NCBI RefSeq assembly: GCF_003097235.1
Contig: NZ_QEQQ01000013.1
Span: forward strand, 1-64,000
Length of the DNA stretch: 64,000 bases
Direction of reading: 5' to 3'
Origin: Pseudomonas sp. CC120222-01a
GTDB taxonomy: Bacteria > Pseudomonadota > Gammaproteobacteria > Pseudomonadales > Pseudomonadaceae
Part shown: in pieces, positions 60,770 to 64,000 of the stretch
How the letters are laid out: each line of letters opens with the position of its first letter
Position numbering within the stretch: position 1 is the stretch's first letter
Translations under genes and position numbers: made by a program
The notes under the pieces: generated by a model
The model's database searches: none
What the model saw: only the letters and a program-made list of their open reading frames with translations
Told to the model about the DNA's origin: nothing

Positions 60770-62539
60770 TCACAGCAGGTCGGCATCGAGCAGGTACAGG
60801 CTGTGGCTACCGGCCTTGACGCTGGCACTCAGCGAGAGGGTGCGCGGCAGCAGGCGCGCGAAGTAGAAGCGCGCGGTGGCCAGCTTGCTCTGGTGGAACG
60901 GCTCGGGTTGTTCGGTGTTCAGGGCGACGTCGGCCATGCGTGCCCACAGGTAGGCATACAGCGTGTAGCCGAACGCGTGCAGGTATTCCACCGACGCTGC
61001 GCCAATCTCCTGGGGGTTGCCCTGGCCGCGGTCGAGGACCCAGGCCGTCAGGTCATCAAGTTCGTTCACGGCCGCCAGCAGCGGCGTACCGAACTCGGCG
61101 GTCAGCGCCTCGGCGAAGGTGCGGATCTCCGTCGACAGCAGGCGGTATGCCTGGCCGCCATCGCCCAGCAGCTTGCGCCCCACCAGGTCGAGGGCCTGGA
61201 TGCCGTTGGCGCCTTCGTAGATCTGGGTGATGCGGCAATCGCGAATCAGCTGTTCCTGGCCCCATTCACGGATGTAACCGTGGCCACCGAACACCTGCTG
61301 GCCATGCACCGTGGTCTCCAGGCCCATGTCGGTGAGGAAGGCCTTGGCCACCGGGGTCAGCAAGGCCACCTTGGCCTCGGCCAGGCGGCGTGCGTCGGCA
61401 CTTTCGCTGTACTTGGCCAGGTCCAGCTGCAGCGCCACGTAGGTGGAGAACGCCCGCCCGCCTTCGTTCAGCGCTTTCATGGTCAACAGCATGCGCCGCA
61501 CATCCGGGTGCACGACGATCGGGTCGGCAGCCTGCCCGGGCGCCTCGGCGCCGGTCGGGGCACGGCCCTGCTGGCGGTCGCGGGCATAGGCGATGGCGTT
61601 CTGGTAGGAACGCTCGCCCAGGGCCAGGCCCTGGATACCCACGCCCAGGCGCTCGTAGTTCATCATGGTGAACATGGCGTTGAGGCCTTTGTTCGGTTCG
61701 CCGACCAGGTAACCGATGGCGCCGTCGAAGTTCATCACGCAGGTGGCCGAGGCCTTGATGCCCATCTTGTGCTCGATCGAGCCGCAACTGACGGCGTTGG
61801 CCTCGCCCAGCAAACCATCGTCGTCGACCAGCACTTTTGGCACCAGGAACAGGGAAATGCCCTTCGCACCAGCAGGTGCGTCGGGCAAACGGGCCAGCAC
61901 CAGATGGATGATGTTCTCGGTCAGGTCCTGCTCACCGCCGGTGATGAAAATCTTGGTGCCGCTGACCCGGTAACGGCCATCGGCCGACGGTTCGGCACGT
62001 GTGCGCAGCAGGCCCAGGTCAGTACCGCAGTGCGGCTCGGTCAGGCACATCGAGCCCGTCCAGCGGCCTTCATACATCGGTGGCAGGTAACGGGACTTGA
62101 GTGGCTCGCTGGCGTGATTGAGCAGTGACAGGCAGGCCCCTGCGGTGAGCATCGGGTACAGGCCGAACGACAGGTTGGCCGCGTTGAGCATCTCTTCGAG
62201 CTGGGCGCCGATCACTTTCGGCATGCCCATGCCGCCATATTCTGGCGCCCCGGCCACACCCACCCAGCCATCTTCGGCGAACGCCCGGTAGGCGTCGGCA
62301 AAACCGTCCGGGGTGATTACGCGGCCGTTATCCCAACGGCAACCCTGTTCGTCACCACTGCGGTTGAGCGGCGCCACCACGCCGGCAATCAGCCTGCCGG
62401 CCTGTTCGAGCACGGCCCGGGCGGTATCGGCGTCGACCTGCTCTACCAGCGCCGGGGTCTGCGCCCACCAGGCCGGGATATCGAACACTTCGTTAAACAG
62501 GAAATCCATGTCGCGCAGTGGCGGAAGGTAATCAGACAT
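60770..62539 (-). CDS. Acyl-CoA dehydrogenase (long, FadE/DmdC-like, about 590 residues)
   Basis: The 589-residue protein starts at ATG 62539 and overlaps the MMPL gene stop by 8 bases. It has the acyl-CoA dehydrogenase core: MCLTEPHCGTDLGLLRTRAE, FITGGEQDLTENIIHLVLAR, MMNYERLGVGIQGLALGERS and FGGHGYIREWGQEQLIRDCR, followed by IYEGANGIQALDLVGRKL holding the catalytic glutamate. The extra C-terminal domain matches the about 600-residue DmdC-type. It introduces a 2,3 double bond in acyl-CoA. The fatty-acid substrate of this cluster is unknown. Confidence 0.93.
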   Translation of the reverse strand: MSDYLPPLRDMDFLFNEVFDIPAWWAQTPALVEQVDADTARAVLEQAGRLIAGVVAPLNRSGDEQGCRWDNGRVITPDGFADAYRAFAEDGWVGVAGAPEYGGMGMPKVIGAQLEEMLNAANLSFGLYPMLTAGACLSLLNHASEPLKSRYLPPMYEGRWTGSMCLTEPHCGTDLGLLRTRAEPSADGRYRVSGTKIFITGGEQDLTENIIHLVLARLPDAPAGAKGISLFLVPKVLVDDDGLLGEANAVSCGSIEHKMGIKASATCVMNFDGAIGYLVGEPNKGLNAMFTMMNYERLGVGIQGLALGERSYQNAIAYARDRQQGRAPTGAEAPGQAADPIVVHPDVRRMLLTMKALNEGGRAFSTYVALQLDLAKYSESADARRLAEAKVALLTPVAKAFLTDMGLETTVHGQQVFGGHGYIREWGQEQLIRDCRITQIYEGANGIQALDLVGRKLLGDGGQAYRLLSTEIRTFAEALTAEFGTPLLAAVNELDDLTAWVLDRGQGNPQEIGAASVEYLHAFGYTLYAYLWARMADVALNTEQPEPFHQSKLATARFYFARLLPRTLSLSASVKAGSHSLYLLDADLL

Positions 62540-64000
62540 GAGGCGAACACTCGGTTGCTTGGGTTGACGAACGTGGCGCGACACGGGCCCGGCGTGCCGC
62601 CGGGGCGCCATGGCCACGCAGGAGGAAGTGCGACAGCGCCGGGATCAGCACCAGCGCGCCGAGCATGTTCCAGAGGAACATGAAGGTCAGCAGCAGGCCC
62701 ATGTCGGCCTGGAACTTGATCGGCGACCAGGCCCAACCGACCACGCCGGCGGCCAGGGTGATGCCCACCAGCCCGACCACGCGCCCGGTAAAGGCCACGG
62801 CCCGCTTGTAGGCCTCGGCCAGCGGCAGGCCGGCACGCTGGTGATGCAGCTGCACGCTGAGCAGGTACAACGCATAGTCGACGCCAATGCCCACGCCGAG
62901 GGCGATCACCGGCAAGGTGGCGACCTTGACGCCGATGCCCAGGGCCACCATCAGCGCCTCGCACAGCAGCGAAGTGAGCATCAATGGCAGGACGGCCACC
63001 ACGGTGGCGCGCCAGCTGCGGAAGGTGAACAGGCAGAACAGGGTGACGGCCAGGTACACCAGCAACAGCATGCGGTGGTTGGCCTCGCGCACGACGATAT
63101 TGGTGGCGGCCTCGATACCGGCACTGCCAGCTGCCAGCAGGAACTGGTGATCCTCGCTACCGTTGGCCTGGGCGAAGCGCTCGGCGCTGGCGGCAACCTG
63201 CGCCAAGGTATCGGCGCGGTGGTCCTTGAGGTAGGCGATCACTGGCATCAGTGAGCAATCGTTGTTGAACAGCTCCGGGGTGTTGACCGAGGCCTGTTGG
63301 GCCGCGTAGTTGAGCACATCCTGGTTGCGTTGCAGGCTGTTCAGGCGCGGGTTGCCCTCGTAGGTACCGGCGGTGATCTGGCGCACCGCATTGGCCAGCG
63401 ACAGCGTGGTCTGCACCCCGGGCAACTGTTGCAGCTCCCAGGCCAGGCGGTCGGCCAGCACCAGCGTCTGGTAGCGCAGGCAGCCTTCAGGGGGTGTCTT
63501 GACCATCACCGCGAAGGTGTCGCTGCTCAGCGCGTAGTGGCTGGTGATAAAGGCGTTGTCGCGGTTGTAGCGCGAGTCGGCGCGCAGCTCCGGGGCACCG
63601 CTGTCGAGGTCGCCGATCTTCAGCTGCAGGCTGCCCCACACGCCGACGACGGCCAGCACCGCTGCCACCAGCAAGGCGCCCGTGGCCCACTTGCGTTCGG
63701 TGAAGCGGTCGAGCAGGTCCCACAAGCGGCCAAAGCCACGGTGCTGCGCCGCACGGGCATCGATGTACAAGGCGCGCTCGGCCGCCTTGCGGCCCACGCC
63801 GACATACGACAGCGCCACCGGCATCAGCAGCAGCGAGGTGAAGATCAGCACCGCCACGCCGATGCTGGCGGTGATGGCCAGGTCCTGGATCACCGGGATA
63901 TCGATCAGCATCAGCACGGCAAAGCCTACCGCGTCCGCCAGCAGTGCGGTGACCCCGGCCACGAACAGGCGGCGGAAGGTGTAGCGTGCGGCGATCTGCC
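62532..64000 (-). CDS. MMPL/RND-superfamily transporter, C-terminal part (5' end outside window)
   Basis: The frame is open through base 64000, so the N-terminal part lies beyond the window. What remains is about 489 residues. It holds a cluster of membrane helices (LADAVGFAVLMLIDIPVIQD), a periplasmic region with LKIGDLDSGAPELRADSRYN, and the final five helices with GVGIGVDYALYLLSVQL. This is the MMPL pattern seen in lipid or hydrophobic-substrate exporters. Coupling to acyl-CoA dehydrogenase and ligase genes suggests it moves a fatty-acid-derived product. Similar operons in pseudomonads often begin with DUF1302 and DUF1329 genes, which would be located upstream. Confidence 0.88.
   Translation of the reverse strand, partial: QIAARYTFRRLFVAGVTALLADAVGFAVLMLIDIPVIQDLAITASIGVAVLIFTSLLLMPVALSYVGVGRKAAERALYIDARAAQHRGFGRLWDLLDRFTERKWATGALLVAAVLAVVGVWGSLQLKIGDLDSGAPELRADSRYNRDNAFITSHYALSSDTFAVMVKTPPEGCLRYQTLVLADRLAWELQQLPGVQTTLSLANAVRQITAGTYEGNPRLNSLQRNQDVLNYAAQQASVNTPELFNNDCSLMPVIAYLKDHRADTLAQVAASAERFAQANGSEDHQFLLAAGSAGIEAATNIVVREANHRMLLLVYLAVTLFCLFTFRSWRATVVAVLPLMLTSLLCEALMVALGIGVKVATLPVIALGVGIGVDYALYLLSVQLHHQRAGLPLAEAYKRAVAFTGRVVGLVGITLAAGVVGWAWSPIKFQADMGLLLTFMFLWNMLGALVLIPALSHFLLRGHGAPAARRARVAPRSSTQATECSPHV

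Overview
The window is chromosomal DNA from a bacterium of the Pseudomonas putida group. The evidence is the GC-rich coding sequence, dense packing, many copies of the Pseudomonas REP/BIME palindrome (GCGGGCAAGCCCGC-CTCCCACAGG type), and gene blocks typical of P. putida. One such block is DAHP synthase, parvulin, YejABE-like transporter, sigma-54 activator, hydroxybutyrate permease and hydroxybutyrate dehydrogenase. I see no tRNA, rRNA, CRISPR array, prophage or complete insertion sequence.

Layout. 1-5755: a type VI secretion island with the 3' end of vgrG, a DUF4123 adaptor, a VasX-like pore-forming effector and a DUF6708 membrane protein that is the likely immunity partner. The last part of the effector and the immunity gene are AT-richer than the rest. 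5899-7706: a small protein and two TenA-family thiamine-salvage genes behind a TPP riboswitch that is split by a 142-bp palindromic MITE-like element. 7871-12409: a sigma-54 promoter, an McoA-type multicopper oxidase and a SCO1-cytochrome c fusion. 12490-15677: a GGDEF-EAL protein overlapping a PhnD-like periplasmic binding protein. 15691-22449: an SDR/SMP-30 fusion with a divergent LysR regulator, then glycerate kinase, a CdaR regulator and an MFS carrier. 22480-30122: a 319-bp palindrome, then stand-alone redox enzymes (Rieske-FAD reductase, aldo-keto reductase, old yellow enzyme, luciferase-like monooxygenase), a LysR regulator and a membrane hydrolase.

30187-40818: a ten-gene benzoate-to-muconolactone pathway on the minus strand, benABCD-benK-catB-catC-catA-benE-benF, behind a tandem BenR/XylS-type operator. 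benR and catR are absent from the window. Divergent from it, 40845-42413 holds a DAHP synthase behind two short reading frames rich in Tyr, Phe and Trp codons with a strong terminator between them, which looks like an attenuation leader. Aromatic breakdown and aromatic synthesis are therefore driven from the same 130-bp control region.

42495-51610: parvulin, a YejABE-like peptide importer, a sigma-54 activator with a matching -24/-12 promoter for hydroxybutyrate uptake and oxidation, ecotin and a second parvulin. 51744-58411: an autotransporter with about eight 20-residue repeats, two LysE exporters around an AraC regulator, a protein phosphatase, a DUF3016 lipid-free periplasmic protein and a nitrilase-family amidase. 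58533-64000: an Ogt DNA repair protein and an operon of acyl-CoA ligase, acyl-CoA dehydrogenase and an MMPL/RND transporter cut by the window end.
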